Of a stretch of DNA of 64,000 nucleotides, positions 1 to 8,485 are shown one piece after another. The number at the start of each line of letters is the position of its first letter. Within the stretch, counting starts at the first letter, position 1. Position numbers and translations under genes: made by a program. The DNA comes from Lachnospiraceae bacterium (lineage in GTDB: Bacteria; Bacillota; Clostridia; Lachnospirales; Lachnospiraceae): assembly GCA_024399135.1 (NCBI GenBank), contig JAKSHY010000002.1, forward strand, positions 1 through 64,000, given 5' to 3'. The notes under the pieces were generated by a model, which had not been told where the DNA came from, did no database searches, and worked only from the letters and a program-made list of their open reading frames with translations.

Positions 1-180
1 ATCAATAATCTGCGTTTAGAAAAGGCAGTAGAATTATTTGAAAAAGGGAACACTTCTATTCTGGATGTCTCCTTATCTGTGGGTTTCCACAATCTGTCCT
101 ATTTTCACAGAGCTTTTAAGAAAAAATATCACATGACTCCGCTTTCCTTTATAAATGAAATAAAGCATCAGACAACATAA
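1..180 (+). CDS. AraC-family regulator, C-terminal fragment (5' end outside window)
   Basis: The frame is open from base 1 to a TAA at 178-180 and encodes the last 59 residues of a protein. It shows the second helix-turn-helix of an AraC/XylS DNA-binding domain: a stretch like ILDVSLSVGFHNLSYFHRAF followed by F-K-K-x-Y-x-x-T-P-x-x-F, the family signature. The N-terminal sensor domain lies upstream of the window, so the ligand and target genes cannot be inferred. The stop codon sits in the loop of a hairpin. Confidence 0.85.
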   Translation: MNNLRLEKAVELFEKGNTSILDVSLSVGFHNLSYFHRAFKKKYHMTPLSFINEIKHQTT

Positions 181-192
181 ATGGTCTGATGC
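165..192 (+). terminator. Hairpin at the end of the AraC fragment
   Basis: A perfect 9-bp stem (GCATCAGAC 165-173 / GTCTGATGC 184-192) encloses the stop codon of the AraC gene. The T-tract after it is weak, so this is a likely but not textbook intrinsic terminator. Confidence 0.55.
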
Positions 193-227
193 TTCTGATG
201 TTATCCTTTATAACTTTTTGTTTTCTT

Positions 228-299
228 CTATCCAAAAACCTCCCTGTCACTTTGAACAACACCTGAAATCATTTCTTTTCCGCACATCGGACAATTCAT
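228..299 (-). pseudogene. Truncated zinc-ribbon gene start (DUF6487-like), 23 codons
   Basis: On the minus strand an ATG at 299, preceded by GAGGT, opens a 23-codon reading frame starting MNCPMCGKEMISG and ending at TAG (228-230). The N-terminal C-P-M-C-G-K-E-M pattern followed by G-V-V-Q-S is like the start of small single zinc-ribbon proteins common in Lachnospiraceae (DUF6487-type), which are normally longer and carry a second CxxC pair. Only the first CxxC remains, so I read it as a decayed or truncated gene. A real micro-peptide is possible. No longer frame continues it. Confidence 0.4.
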
Positions 300-342
300 A
301 TCATCTTTACCTCGTTAACATATAAACTGGAATTTCCAGTAC

Positions 343-1230
343 TCAAATACCGGCCATTCCCTTAATTACTTCTAAAAGCGCCAAACTAGCTGCAGACAAC
401 GGATGTTCTTCATCCGTAACAAGGCATACACTCCTACGCTTTGGTTCCTTATCCAGTTTCACAGTAATCAAACCTTCTGTTGATTCCATCATATTTTTCG
501 GTACAAATCCAATTCCCAATCCAGCCTTTATCATAGGTAGTACCTGATCAGTAGTTGCAACACTCATTTGTGGTTTAAATTCAAGACAATTTTCTGCAAA
601 GAAATCCTCATGGTAGTTTCTTGTCGCCGTACCCGGAAGTAACGAAATCCACGGATATTTTGTTATGTTCTTTAACGATTGGGATCCATTCTTTAATTCC
701 GGGAAGTTTTCACTCGCCATCAGCAACTCATCAAACTCTTTAATAGGTATAGATTTCATTGGCTTCTTTATTTCAAATGGAGTTGTTACAAGTGCAAACT
801 GTACCTGTGACATGCGAAGCGCTTCTAATGTGTTAGGTGTAGACTGGTTTGTTATCTGAATCTTCACATTCGGATATTTTTTATAAAACTCAGAAAGAAC
901 AGGTAACAGTACTTCATGTAACGCAATCTCACTTGCGCCTATAACAATATTTCCACTGTCTAGAGAACTTTGATTTCTCATCTCTTCTTCCGCCTGAGAA
1001 ATGTGAAAGAAGGCAACCTTTATATGATCAAAAAGCTGTTCCCCTTCCGGTGTTAACACAATTCCTCGTTTATTTCTTATAAAGAGTTTAAGTCCCGTCT
1101 GACTTTCCAGGTTATTCATGGCTCTGGTTATATTGGGCTGGCTATTTCCTATAATCTCAGCTGCTTTTGTAAAGCTTCCATATTTTGCTACATAATAAAA
1201 TATTCTGTAATAATCATATGTTATATTCAT
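343..1230 (-). CDS. LysR-family transcriptional regulator
   Basis: A 295-residue protein with an N-terminal winged HTH (residues about 3-62, including FTKAAEIIGNSQPNITRAMN) and a type-2 periplasmic-binding-like effector domain (about 85-295). I chose the ATG at 1230 because AAGGA lies seven bases before it; the longer frame from 1263 adds 11 residues without a better site, and 295 residues is the usual LysR length. It is transcribed away from the MATE transporter gene next door, the usual arrangement for a LysR regulator and its target, so it probably controls that pump. The inducer is unknown. Confidence 0.9.
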   Translation of the reverse strand: MNITYDYYRIFYYVAKYGSFTKAAEIIGNSQPNITRAMNNLESQTGLKLFIRNKRGIVLTPEGEQLFDHIKVAFFHISQAEEEMRNQSSLDSGNIVIGASEIALHEVLLPVLSEFYKKYPNVKIQITNQSTPNTLEALRMSQVQFALVTTPFEIKKPMKSIPIKEFDELLMASENFPELKNGSQSLKNITKYPWISLLPGTATRNYHEDFFAENCLEFKPQMSVATTDQVLPMIKAGLGIGFVPKNMMESTEGLITVKLDKEPKRRSVCLVTDEEHPLSAASLALLEVIKGMAGI

Positions 1231-1271
1231 TGTCATATCCTTTTGATATGTTTTGCATATCATATATACCT

Positions 1272-1300
1272 TTTACTTATATCTTCATCCTCATTATAAT
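1272..1300 (+). promoter_or_regulatory. Promoter for the MATE gene
   Basis: TTTACT (1272-1277), 17-bp spacer, TATAAT (1295-1300) lie in the divergent intergenic region 36 bp before the MATE start codon. The LysR operator should lie in the same 106-bp gap, but I cannot point to a specific T-N11-A site. Confidence 0.55.
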
Positions 1301-1336
1301 ATGCTCTGATAAATATACAAGTGGGGTATTAATATT

Positions 1337-2674
1337 ATGAACAATGATCTAACAATCGGTAATCCAGAAAAGGTTCTTTGGAAATTTTGTCTTCCACTAT
1401 TTGGAAGTATTATTTTCCAGCAGTTATATAATATTGCAGACTCATGGGTTGCTGGACGCTATATCGGTGAAAACGCTTTAGCCTCAGTCGGTAACAGCTA
1501 TGAAATAACACTAATTTTTATAGCCTTTGCATTCGGTTGCAATATTGGTTGTTCCGTAATCACATCAAGATATTTTGGAAGCAAAGATTATACAAAGATG
1601 AAGTCTTCTGTTAATACAGCCATGCTCTCAAGTGCGATTGTTTGTATTTTACTCATGTTGATTGGAATTTTCTGTGGTAGTACATTACTTGGGATGATAA
1701 ACACGCCATCTGAGCTATTTGCAAGCTCAAAGCTATACCTTGATATTTATGTATTTGGACTCCCATTCGTTTTTTTCTATAATATTGCAACTGGAATATT
1801 TTCTGCTTTAGGAGACTCAAAAACACCTTTTTACTTCCTTGCGGTATCATCAGTAACAAATATCGGTATTGACATTCTTTTTGTAAAACAATTTGAAATG
1901 GGAATTGCAGGAGTGGCATGGGCAACATTCCTTTGTCAGGGTGTCAGCTGTATTTTAGCAATAACTGTAATATTTCTTCGTCTCAAAAAAATAAAGACAT
2001 CAGATCGACCTGCTGTCTTTGTTGTCTCATTATTTATGCAGTTTATTACTATCGCTATTCCGAGCATCCTCCAACAAAGTTTTATTTCCATCGGAAATAT
2101 TATTATTCAGGGTGTGATAAATAGCTTTGGTGCAGGTGTAATTGCAGGCTATTCTGCCGGTGTGAAACTCAATAATCTTGTTATTACTTCGTTTACAACG
2201 CTCGGAAACGGAGTTTCAAACTATACGTCTCAGAATATTGGAGCCGGAAAAATGTCACGCATATCTGATGGATTCAAGGCCGGACTGAAACTCGTATGGT
2301 GTCTTTGCTTGCCACTTTGTCTTTTGTATATGCTTTTTCCACATACATTGCTAAGATTTTTCCTGGAGAACCCATCCAGCGAAGCTTTACGCTCTGCCAC
2401 AATGTACTTAAGAATCCTTGCTCCATTTTACTTTGTGGTTTCGACAAAATTAGTTGCAGATGGAATACTTCGTGGCGCCAGCATGATGAACAAGTTTATG
2501 ATTGCCACCTTTACAGACTTGATTCTTCGTGTAGTCCTTGCTTTTCTTTTATCAAAAACAACTCTTGGTTACATCGGTATCTGGACTGCATGGCCAATTG
2601 GCTGGTGTACTGCAACCTTTTTATCTGTTTACTTTTATTCACACGGTCCCTGGAAAGATCCGTTTAGAGCCTAA
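1337..2674 (+). CDS. MATE-family multidrug/metabolite efflux transporter
   Basis: A 445-residue polytopic membrane protein of the MATE/NorM type. The N-terminus runs MNNDLTIGNPEKVLWKFCLP and continues into FQQLYNIADSWVAGRYIGENALASVG, a typical first-helix MATE signature with the D-x-x-V/W-x-A-G-R element. About 12 hydrophobic segments are visible and the length matches the family. It exports organic cations or other small molecules using a Na+ or H+ gradient; the substrate cannot be read from sequence. The divergent LysR gene is the probable regulator. The ribosome site (GTGGGG) is imperfect. Confidence 0.92.
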   Translation: MNNDLTIGNPEKVLWKFCLPLFGSIIFQQLYNIADSWVAGRYIGENALASVGNSYEITLIFIAFAFGCNIGCSVITSRYFGSKDYTKMKSSVNTAMLSSAIVCILLMLIGIFCGSTLLGMINTPSELFASSKLYLDIYVFGLPFVFFYNIATGIFSALGDSKTPFYFLAVSSVTNIGIDILFVKQFEMGIAGVAWATFLCQGVSCILAITVIFLRLKKIKTSDRPAVFVVSLFMQFITIAIPSILQQSFISIGNIIIQGVINSFGAGVIAGYSAGVKLNNLVITSFTTLGNGVSNYTSQNIGAGKMSRISDGFKAGLKLVWCLCLPLCLLYMLFPHTLLRFFLENPSSEALRSATMYLRILAPFYFVVSTKLVADGILRGASMMNKFMIATFTDLILRVVLAFLLSKTTLGYIGIWTAWPIGWCTATFLSVYFYSHGPWKDPFRA

Positions 2675-2775
2675 GCTGATTCATAAAATTGCAGAATCTC
2701 TTCTTAAGACCATACGGATCCTTCTCAACATTTCCAAAAATCATGGAGCATATTATCTGAATCAAAAACAGTATA

Positions 2776-2808
2776 TAAAAACTCCCAAGGAATTTCTTCC
2801 TTGGGAGT
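2776..2808 (-). terminator. Strong intrinsic terminator (minus direction)
   Basis: A perfect 12-bp stem (2781-2792 / 2797-2808, ACTCCCAAGGAA and its complement) with a 4-base loop. On the minus strand it is followed by TTTTTATATA. It ends transcripts of the ORF6N module and may also block read-through from the convergent MATE gene. Confidence 0.85.
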
Positions 2809-2839
2809 CATGCTTATTACCTAATAATTATTACGATGC

Positions 2840-2896
2840 TTATTTATTGGCAATAGCAGCCTGTATGGTAGCAATCATTAGATTATCACTGATTAA
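2840..2896 (-). pseudogene. Remnant of a gene 3' end resembling the PpdK tail
   Basis: Between the ORF6N gene and its terminator, an 18-codon minus-strand frame ends NLMIATIQAAIANK-stop with an in-frame stop directly before it (2897-2899) and no start codon context. The intact PpdK 1.5 kb away ends ARLAAAQAAIAQK-stop, sharing Q-A-A-I-A-x-K and a 15-base identical DNA stretch (GCAATAGCAGCCTGT on the plus strand). It may be the leftover end of a duplicated ppdK-like gene. The similarity is short and could be chance. Confidence 0.3.
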
Positions 2897-2901
2897 TTAT
2901 A

Positions 2902-3888
2902 CTAGTTTAATTTAAGCTGTGGGTTATTAAGTAGTTCATCAATCATATCATGATAATTATATATATCTTCCACCATAGATATTGAAGTAATCTTTTTTCC
3001 TGCATCTTTAGATGAAGCTCCACAGTGATATATCTTCTCTGACTTCAACTTATAATCCAAGATTATATATCTGTCATGAAACTTACCATTAGTTTTTTGA
3101 AAAATAATTTGTGGATGACCATACTGGACAACATAATCATTATAGTCAGTTAGCCTGAGCATATTCTTTATATTGTCACTAAATATAATCGTTGTTACTC
3201 CCTGCTTAGCCACTTTCAAAAGGCTTAGAGTTTTAAGACCAATATAATTATCTACAATATATATTATCTTCTTTGCTTTCGAATAAATCTCTGAATATGC
3301 TAAATCTGCTTCTACTGTTTGGCCATTCAAAATCACGTAATCTTTTGCTATACGCTTATCATTGAATGATTTTATGAATTTATCAAGCTCATTTTTAGTT
3401 ACAATTTCAGATTTAATTTGTGCAATATCTGATGTGTTCTTCGCTGTAATTGTTGCCAATTTTGCATATTCTTCTGAAGAAATAAGCATATGATTATCAG
3501 CTAAATAATCCTTCATCTGTTTAAAAGTACGAATAAGTGATTTGCTCTGTTTAATAGCAAGCTCACCTTTCAAAACAGTCATCAACATATATATTCCTTG
3601 TTCAGTAAATACAATTGGCTTATATTTGATATGTTGACCACGCATATTACCTTCTTCGTTTAAGGTGAAATTTTTGCACCTTAAAGCTTCTTCTTTAGTC
3701 AGTTCAAACATAAAATCATCATCAAATCTTTCTATATTATTCCTAACTTGCCTATTAAAATTTTTTGTTTCATACCCATATATCCGTGCCAAATCAGAGT
3801 CAAGCATAACCTTCTGTCCGCGAATTGTATATATCAAATTTTCAATCTCGTTCTGACTTATTACCATTACATCATTCGAATCAGTCAT
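2902..3888 (-). CDS. ORF6N (KilA-N/Bro-related) protein with C-terminal PLD-like domain
   Basis: A 328-residue protein. Residues about 12-100 form an ORF6N domain (IRGQKVMLDSDLARIYG, then RNNIERFDDDFMFELT), a DNA-binding module typical of phage antirepressors and mobile elements. Residues about 210-310 look like half of a phospholipase-D-type nuclease fold: HDRYIILD fits an HxR(x4)D variant of the HxK(x4)D motif and is followed by CGASSKDAG. The start codon overlaps the stop of the upstream HTH gene by 8 bp, so the two are translationally coupled. The pair looks like an accessory module (element control, toxin or defence); the function is not established from sequence. Confidence 0.8.
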   Translation of the reverse strand: MTDSNDVMVISQNEIENLIYTIRGQKVMLDSDLARIYGYETKNFNRQVRNNIERFDDDFMFELTKEEALRCKNFTLNEEGNMRGQHIKYKPIVFTEQGIYMLMTVLKGELAIKQSKSLIRTFKQMKDYLADNHMLISSEEYAKLATITAKNTSDIAQIKSEIVTKNELDKFIKSFNDKRIAKDYVILNGQTVEADLAYSEIYSKAKKIIYIVDNYIGLKTLSLLKVAKQGVTTIIFSDNIKNMLRLTDYNDYVVQYGHPQIIFQKTNGKFHDRYIILDYKLKSEKIYHCGASSKDAGKKITSISMVEDIYNYHDMIDELLNNPQLKLN

Positions 3889-4171
3889 CTATATCCTCCG
3901 ACTTATTATTTAAGCACATTTGATCGTAATAGTTTTTATAGCGATACGCTGTTCGCCTACTAATAGTTCCTAACTCAACAATTTCCATAATAGACATACC
4001 CTGTTCATATTTAATTGCAAAGTCATTGTATGATGCTTCCCAGGTTTTATTATGCTTTTTTCTACCAGACTTTTTCAAACTTCTATAATGTTCTAATTCA
4101 GACAATAAAACATCATTTTCTTCTTCTAATTCTGCAATCCTCTTTATTGCCTCTTCATATGTTTTTATCAT
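3881..4171 (-). CDS. Small coiled-coil plus helix-turn-helix protein
   Basis: A 96-residue protein. The N-terminus is heptad-rich (EEAIKRIAELEEENDVLLSE), suggesting a dimerising coiled coil. A basic linker (KKSGRKKHNK) leads into a Hin/resolvase-like HTH (AIKYEQGMSIMEIVELGTIS, then RRTAYRYK). GAGGT precedes the ATG at 4171. It is the first gene of a two-gene operon with the ORF6N/PLD protein. The inverted repeats on its own promoter suggest that it, or the ORF6N protein, autoregulates. No enzymatic motif is visible. Confidence 0.7.
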   Translation of the reverse strand: MIKTYEEAIKRIAELEEENDVLLSELEHYRSLKKSGRKKHNKTWEASYNDFAIKYEQGMSIMEIVELGTISRRTAYRYKNYYDQMCLNNKSEDIDD

Positions 4172-4183
4172 ATTACCTCATAA

Positions 4184-4248
4184 TGCCACAAATATTCATG
4201 ACACTATATTAATAAGTTTTCACTAATGTGTCAAGAATATTTGTGTCA
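4184..4248 (-). promoter_or_regulatory. Promoter of the HTH/ORF6N operon flanked by 21-bp inverted repeats
   Basis: On the minus strand TTGACA (plus 4229-4234), a 17-bp spacer and TAATAT (plus 4206-4211) form a near-consensus promoter. Two 21-bp arms, 4184-4204 and 4228-4248, match as inverted repeats at 19 of 21 positions. One covers the -35 box and the other the start region. Each arm contains two TGACAC-like half-sites about 15 bp apart. This is the layout of an autoregulatory operator. Confidence 0.75.
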
Positions 4249-4340
4249 CACATTAACAATTATACTAAATGCTCCCAAAAAATACTGCCAACTAAGCACC
4301 TTTTAGTGCACACTCATACCCAATTATTTATGCCAAAAGG

Positions 4341-4373
4341 AAACCCTTATCAATACAAAACTGATAAGGGTTT
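4341..4373 (-). terminator. Terminator downstream of ppdK
   Basis: A 12-bp perfect stem (AAACCCTTATCA 4341-4352 / 4362-4373) with a 9-base loop, about 50 bp after the ppdK stop. On the minus strand the stem is followed by CCTTTT. Confidence 0.75.
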
Positions 4374-4424
4374 CATAGTTCAAAATTTATTTATAACTAA
4401 ATATACATTCTTGATTATAATGCA

Positions 4425-7058
4425 TTACTTTTGTGCAATAGCAGCCTGTGCTGCAGCAAGTCTTGCGATTGGAACTCTGAATGGAGAACATGATACATAA
4501 TCAAGACCAATCTTATGACAGAACTCAACGGATGTAGGATCACCACCATGCTCACCACAGATACCGATATGAAGATCTGGATTAACTGGCTTACCAAGCT
4601 TGATAGACATTTCCATCAGCTTACCAACACCTGTCTGGTCGAGCTTAGCGAATGGATCGTTTTCGAAAATCTTTGTATCGTAATATGCCTCTAAGAACTT
4701 ACCTGCGTCATCACGAGAGAATCCAAATGTCATCTGTGTTAAATCGTTAGTTCCGAAGCAGAAGAATGCTGCTTCCTTAGCGATTTCATCAGCTGTAAGT
4801 GCTGCTCTTGGAATTTCAATCATAGTACCTACTTCATATTTAAGATCCATGCCTGATGCTTCGATTTCTTCATCAGCTGTAGCAACTACAATTGCCTTAA
4901 CCTGCTTTAATTCCTTAACATCACATACGAGAGGAATCATAATTTCTGGCTTAATGTTCCAATCAGGATGCTTCTTAGAAACTTCAACAGCTGCTCTTAT
5001 TACGGCACGCGTCTGCATCTTAGCAATTTCAGGGTATGTAACCGCAAGTCTGATACCACGGTGACCCATCATTGGATTGAATTCGTGAAGTGAATTAATA
5101 TATTCCTTAATCTGCTCTACGCTCTTTCCCTGCTTGTATGCAAGCTTAGTCATATCCTTTTCTTCAGTAGGAACGAACTCATGAAGAGGTGGATCAAGGA
5201 ATCTAATGGTAACTGGGTTACCTTCTAATGCTTCATATAACTGTTCGAAGTCTGACTGCTGATAAGGAAGAATCTTAGCAAGAGCTTCCTCTCTTTCTTC
5301 CTTAGTATCAGAACAAATCATCTCTCTGAATGCTTCAATTCTATCTTCTTCGAAGAACATGTGCTCTGTACGGCAAAGTCCAATACCTTCTGCACCAAGC
5401 TCTCTGGCTTTTCTTGCGTCATGTGGAGTATCGGCATTAGTACGAACCTTAAGTCTTCTATACTTATCAGCCCATGCCATTACTCTTCCGAATGTTCCTG
5501 CGATTTCAGCATCAACAGTTGGAATTATTTCACCATAAATATTACCTGTTGTACCATCGATAGAAATCTCAGAACCTTCTGTGAAAATTTCACCAGCAAG
5601 TGTGAACTTCTTGTTTTCTTCATCCATGTTGATATCTCCACAACCAGATACACAACATGTTCCCATTCCACGAGCAACTACAGCAGCGTGTGATGTCATA
5701 CCACCACGAACTGTTAGAATACCCTGAGCAGCCTTCATACCTGTAATATCTTCTGGAGAAGTCTCAAGTCTTACAAGTACAACCTTTTCACCTCTCTGAG
5801 CCCACTCAACTGCATCATCAGCAGTGAATACAACCTTACCACATGCAGCACCTGGCGAAGCACCAAGTCCTTTTCCAAGAGGTTTAGCTGCCTTTAATGC
5901 TTTAGCATCAAACTGTGGATGTAATAATGTATCGAGGTTACGAGGATCAATCATAGCAACTGCCTCAGCTTCAGTCTTGTGTCCCTCATCAACTAAATCA
6001 CATGCTATCTGTAATGCAGCCTGTGCAGTACGCTTACCATTACGGCACTGGAGCATGTATAACTTTTTATTTTCAACTGTGAATTCCATATCCTGCATAT
6101 CATGATAATGATTTTCGAGGATATCGCATACCTTTACGAATTCTGCGTAAGCTTCTGGGAATTCCTGTTCCATCTGAGCAATAGGCATTGGTGTACGAAC
6201 ACCGGCAACAACATCTTCACCCTGAGCATTCTTTAAGAACTCGCCCATGAGCTTCTTCTCACCTGTTGCAGGGTCTCTTGTGAATGCAACACCTGTTCCA
6301 GATTCATCATTAAGATTACCAAATACCATAGGCATAACATTAACAGCTGTTCCCCATGAATAAGGAATATCGTTATCTCTTCTGTATACGTTAGCTCTTG
6401 GGTTATCCCATGATTTGAATACAGCTTCAATAGCTAATTTAAGCTGTTCAACGGGATCTGATGGGAAATCTTCACCAATCTGCTTTTTATACTCAGCCTT
6501 AAACTGAGTAGCTAATTCCTTTAAATCAGCTGCAGTAAGTTCAACATCGAATGTAACTTTTCTGTCAGCCTTCATCTTGTCGATAAGCTCTTCAAAATAC
6601 TTCTTACCAACTTCCATAACTACATCTGAAAACATCTGGATGAAACGTCTATATGAATCATATACGAATCTTTCGAACTTAGGATCAGGATTACCTGCAA
6701 TCATGGCAGCAACTACTTCGTCATTTAATCCTAAATTAAGAATTGTATCCATCATTCCAGGCATTGAAGCACGAGCGCCAGAACGAACTGATACTAAAAG
6801 AGGATTCTTGAGGTCGCCGAATTTCTTCCCATTAACCTCCTCCATTTCCTTAACACCCTTCATTACTTCATCCATAATTTCGGTGTTAATCTTTCGGCCA
6901 TCCTCATAATACTGAGTACATGCCTCTGTTGTAATCGTGAATCCCTGAGGTACAGGAAGACCGATATTAGTCATTTCTGCTAAATTCGCACCTTTTCCAC
7001 CTAAAAGATTACGCATTGTAGCATTTCCTTCTTTAAAAGAGTAAACCCACTTGCTCAT
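4425..7058 (-). CDS. ppdK: Pyruvate, phosphate dikinase
   Basis: An 877-residue PPDK, full length for the bacterial enzyme (about 875). It interconverts pyruvate + ATP + Pi with PEP + AMP + PPi in the cytosol, and in anaerobes often works in the glycolytic direction. Visible elements: N-terminal ATP-grasp nucleotide domain (VYSFKEGNATMRNLLGGKGA), the central phosphohistidine loop around residue 455 (GGMTSHAAVVARGMG), and the C-terminal PEP/pyruvate TIM barrel with GICGEHGGDP. AAAAGGAG precedes the start. It appears monocistronic, with its own terminator. No PPDK regulatory protein gene is visible nearby. Confidence 0.98.
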   Translation of the reverse strand: MSKWVYSFKEGNATMRNLLGGKGANLAEMTNIGLPVPQGFTITTEACTQYYEDGRKINTEIMDEVMKGVKEMEEVNGKKFGDLKNPLLVSVRSGARASMPGMMDTILNLGLNDEVVAAMIAGNPDPKFERFVYDSYRRFIQMFSDVVMEVGKKYFEELIDKMKADRKVTFDVELTAADLKELATQFKAEYKKQIGEDFPSDPVEQLKLAIEAVFKSWDNPRANVYRRDNDIPYSWGTAVNVMPMVFGNLNDESGTGVAFTRDPATGEKKLMGEFLKNAQGEDVVAGVRTPMPIAQMEQEFPEAYAEFVKVCDILENHYHDMQDMEFTVENKKLYMLQCRNGKRTAQAALQIACDLVDEGHKTEAEAVAMIDPRNLDTLLHPQFDAKALKAAKPLGKGLGASPGAACGKVVFTADDAVEWAQRGEKVVLVRLETSPEDITGMKAAQGILTVRGGMTSHAAVVARGMGTCCVSGCGDINMDEENKKFTLAGEIFTEGSEISIDGTTGNIYGEIIPTVDAEIAGTFGRVMAWADKYRRLKVRTNADTPHDARKARELGAEGIGLCRTEHMFFEEDRIEAFREMICSDTKEEREEALAKILPYQQSDFEQLYEALEGNPVTIRFLDPPLHEFVPTEEKDMTKLAYKQGKSVEQIKEYINSLHEFNPMMGHRGIRLAVTYPEIAKMQTRAVIRAAVEVSKKHPDWNIKPEIMIPLVCDVKELKQVKAIVVATADEEIEASGMDLKYEVGTMIEIPRAALTADEIAKEAAFFCFGTNDLTQMTFGFSRDDAGKFLEAYYDTKIFENDPFAKLDQTGVGKLMEMSIKLGKPVNPDLHIGICGEHGGDPTSVEFCHKIGLDYVSCSPFRVPIARLAAAQAAIAQK

Positions 7059-7119
7059 TAATTAGCTCCTTTTCTTTATAATATTTGCATTAAGGAAACC
7101 CCTAACACATTAGCACCAA

Positions 7120-8265
7120 TTAAATAATCGTCTTGGAATGAACAACTCTGTTCTTTCCGTTTTCTTTTCCTTTATACAGATTTTCATCTGCTATAGAAAT
7201 AATCTTATCAATACTGAATCCGTGTATATACTGACTAACACCAAATGTCATGGTAACACCTAAATCTATATAGCCTTCTGGCTTATCAACCTTGGTAGTC
7301 ACCTGAGCAATCGCATATCTTACTGATTCTATAACAGGTACTGCATCTGCTTCCACTAATGGTAAAAGAATCAAAAATTCTTCTCCGCCCCATCTGCAGA
7401 ATGTCGCATTTTCAGGAAGTGTCTCCTTAATCACACGAGAAACCATGACCAAAACATCATCTCCTACGTTATGACCATGAATATCATTAACCATCTTAAA
7501 GTTATCAATATCTCCAATCGCCATAGAAAAAAGCTTTCCTGTAGACTTAACCTCTGCAACCGCTTTTTCAAGATGTGTACTCATGCTTCTTCTATTCAAA
7601 AGGCCAGTCAGTGGATCAACTGAAGAAATATCAGAAAGCTTGCTGTTTTGAGCTTCAAGTTCTTTTTCCTTACTTGATATTTCAAGTGAAAAAAGCATAG
7701 AAAATATAATTATTGTGACAAATGTAACAAGACAGTTACAAAGATATACAAAACTTACGAATGATTTTCTCGCTACGACAGTAACAAATGTTGGGTAAAT
7801 ATCAGATATATTCTTTGCAACAATGAATATAATCATTGCTAATAAAGAAAAAATCACAGGAAGTGTCATAGTACGCTTACGCTGTGGTAAAGAATACGTA
7901 ATGAAATACGAAACTGGCGAAATAGCAATAACATACATCATGAATCCCCAGTTCCAGCCAATCGTTAGTGTTGCAAGGCATGCAAACAAAGTAACCTCAC
8001 AATATGTCAACACGAAAGCTTTAAAAAAGGCCTTCTCTTTAATCATTCTCTGACATGAAAAAGCATAAAATCCAGTAGAAAAAAGAGTAAATATCGCCAT
8101 AAGCGGAACATCAAGAGCAAAAAACATAGGAAATAGAAGCATATGCACAATAGCTAGAGCATAGCAAATAACAGTGAACTTTTCTTCCACGCTAGGAAAA
8201 CGTTCCCCATTCCATAACTGCTTTAAATAGACTATCCATCTTGCAGGCTTCTTGCTTTCTCCCAT
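7120..8265 (-). CDS. Membrane-bound diguanylate cyclase (GGDEF)
   Basis: A 381-residue protein. The first about 205 residues hold roughly six hydrophobic helices (a membrane sensor without a recognisable named domain), then a short linker and a GGDEF domain (about 212-375). The catalytic loop is RWGGEEFLILLP near residue 292, and the metal-binding D-x-D-x-F-K (IGDIDNFKMVND) is intact, so it should make c-di-GMP from GTP. No RxxD inhibitory site is present five residues before GGEEF (PENA there). A c-di-GMP phosphodiesterase (HD-GYP) lies at about 31 kb. AGGT precedes the ATG. Confidence 0.93.
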   Translation of the reverse strand: MGESKKPARWIVYLKQLWNGERFPSVEEKFTVICYALAIVHMLLFPMFFALDVPLMAIFTLFSTGFYAFSCQRMIKEKAFFKAFVLTYCEVTLFACLATLTIGWNWGFMMYVIAISPVSYFITYSLPQRKRTMTLPVIFSLLAMIIFIVAKNISDIYPTFVTVVARKSFVSFVYLCNCLVTFVTIIIFSMLFSLEISSKEKELEAQNSKLSDISSVDPLTGLLNRRSMSTHLEKAVAEVKSTGKLFSMAIGDIDNFKMVNDIHGHNVGDDVLVMVSRVIKETLPENATFCRWGGEEFLILLPLVEADAVPVIESVRYAIAQVTTKVDKPEGYIDLGVTMTFGVSQYIHGFSIDKIISIADENLYKGKENGKNRVVHSKTII

Positions 8266-8280
8266 TACCTTTGCCTTTCA

Positions 8281-8355
8281 GTTTACATAACTATGCAACA
8301 TATATCTCAACTAAGCAATTATATCCCGTTTAGCTCTTGATATTGGTTTACATAA
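8281..8355. repeat. Two copies of the dispersed GTTTACATAA motif
   Basis: Exact 10-mers at 8281-8290 and 8346-8355, both GTTTACATAA on the plus strand, in the 220-bp gap upstream of the diguanylate cyclase gene. A one-mismatch copy (GTTTACATCA) lies at 8426-8435. See the finding on the dispersed motif. Confidence 0.8.
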
Positions 8356-8410
8356 GGCTATTATAAAAATCTATTTCTAGTACTATAGTCATTATACCAT
8401 ACCTACAGCA

Positions 8411-8481
8411 AAAAACAACCCTACGGTTTACATCACATTTTACATTCAAGGTAAAAATATGACATAAAAAGGGTTGTTTTT
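8411..8481 (-). terminator. Long-loop terminator after the PHP-HAD gene
   Basis: Perfect 12-bp arms AAAAACAACCCT (8411-8422) and AGGGTTGTTTTT (8470-8481) are separated by 47 bases. On the minus strand the distal arm ends in a T-run. The loop carries a near-copy of the dispersed GTTTACATAA motif. It is a plausible intrinsic terminator with an unusually large loop. Confidence 0.6.
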
Positions 8482-8485
8482 CATT

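Noticed and set aside
4425..7058. Several long plus-strand reading frames opposite ppdK
   Set aside because: They lack ribosome sites and family motifs and follow from the codon pattern of the strongly coding minus strand.
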